Shown here piece after piece: positions 63,817 to 64,000 of a DNA stretch of 64,000 nucleotides. This DNA is from Microbacterium ulmi (GTDB lineage: Bacteria > Actinomycetota > Actinomycetes > Actinomycetales > Microbacteriaceae). The notes under the pieces are model-generated. The model saw only the letters and a list, made by a program, of their open reading frames with translations, was not told the DNA's origin and did not search any database. Numbering within the stretch: the stretch's first letter is position 1; the number at the start of each line of letters is the position of its first letter. The position numbers and the translations under genes are program-made. The stretch lies in NCBI RefSeq assembly GCF_011759705.1, contig NZ_JAAOZF010000001.1, forward strand, positions 1,051,152 through 1,115,151, given 5' to 3'.

Positions 63817-64000
63817 CTACTCGTCGGGCGTCATGTCGCCCGTCGTCGGCACGCCCGCGGGGGCGTAGCGCAGCTGGACGACGCCCGCGTCGCCCGTGAG
63901 CGGCGGCTCGATGAGCGCGAGCCGCGCGGGGGTCGCGCCGTCGGGGAACACTCTCCTGCCCTCCCCCAGCACGATCGGGTGGACCCACAGCCTGAGCTCG
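63817..64000 (-). CDS. RibD/dihydrofolate-reductase-like protein, 3' end only
   Basis: The last 60 codons of a minus-strand gene that begins beyond the window. The readable C-terminus includes LRLWVHPIVLGEGRRVFPDG, which is typical of small DHFR/RibD C-terminal-domain proteins. The stop is TAG at 63819-63817. The complete gene would have to be seen to say more. Confidence 0.7.
   Translation of the reverse strand, partial: ELRLWVHPIVLGEGRRVFPDGATPARLALIEPPLTGDAGVVQLRYAPAGVPTTGDMTPDE

Overview
The window is very GC-rich DNA with almost no AT-rich islands. Start codons are often GTG, genes are densely packed with ATGA/GTGA overlaps, and many genes have a TAnnnT hexamer exactly 6-7 nt before the start codon (leaderless transcripts). 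The octamer GGATGCCG/CGGCATCC recurs throughout. This fits an actinobacterium of the Microbacteriaceae, most likely Microbacterium-like. That assignment is an inference from composition and gene content; there is no rRNA gene to confirm it. I saw no tRNA, rRNA, CRISPR array, insertion sequence or prophage.

1-2275: an NfeD-like membrane protein and a flotillin/SPFH protein, closed by a terminator. 2346-15171: a sugar locus with a GH127 beta-L-arabinofuranosidase, a CUT1 ABC importer, a secreted GH13-like glycosidase with an odd His/Asp/Arg-rich tail, a GH32 beta-fructosidase, a PfkB kinase, an ADP-ribosylglycohydrolase-family protein and a LacI-type regulator. Four copies of one palindrome (TGCAAA-N4-TTTGCA) lie at the four transcription start regions, so this reads as one LacI regulon. 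Most of the enzymes belong to families that act on furanosides.

15328-25091: glycyl-tRNA synthetase and assorted genes, including a likely N-succinylamino-acid racemase with a COG3375-like GNAT nearby, a cyclase-family protein with altered metal ligands, two MFS exporters and a MerR regulator with its own operator.

25124-43819 is the most interesting part. It looks like a catabolic island for methoxylated (lignin-type) aromatic acids. One arm has MetF, PurU, a LigM-type tetrahydrofolate-dependent O-demethylase and a PadR regulator. Next come an aldehyde dehydrogenase, a GntR/FCD regulator and a branched-chain-type ABC importer (liv). The second arm has an NAD(P)-dependent oxidoreductase, a second LigM paralogue and the lower gallate pathway galB-galC-galD, followed by a type I extradiol (VOC) dioxygenase in place of the usual LigAB/GalA-type enzyme. 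A MetE-like methyltransferase closes the island. Three ATTGTNNACAAT-type sites and two copies of a second 21-bp motif sit in exactly these intergenic regions. My working model is: aldehyde to acid (ALDH), import (liv), two successive O-demethylations (two LigM proteins) to gallate, methyl-THF recycled through MetF and PurU, ring cleavage by the VOC enzyme, then GalD/GalB/GalC to pyruvate and oxaloacetate.

43876-64000: a degenerate beta-lactamase-like protein, an M13 metallopeptidase, an HdeD-lipase fusion, a MATE exporter, a SPOUT methyltransferase, an MFS protein, an ArsR-like regulator, an mntH-mntR pair with two TTCGG-N4-CCGAA operators, an SDR, a NagD-type HAD phosphatase, a YdeI-like gene broken by an 8-bp duplication, small membrane proteins, pyrE, pntA-pntB, an exonuclease III gene and the 3' end of a RibD/DHFR-like gene cut by the window edge.
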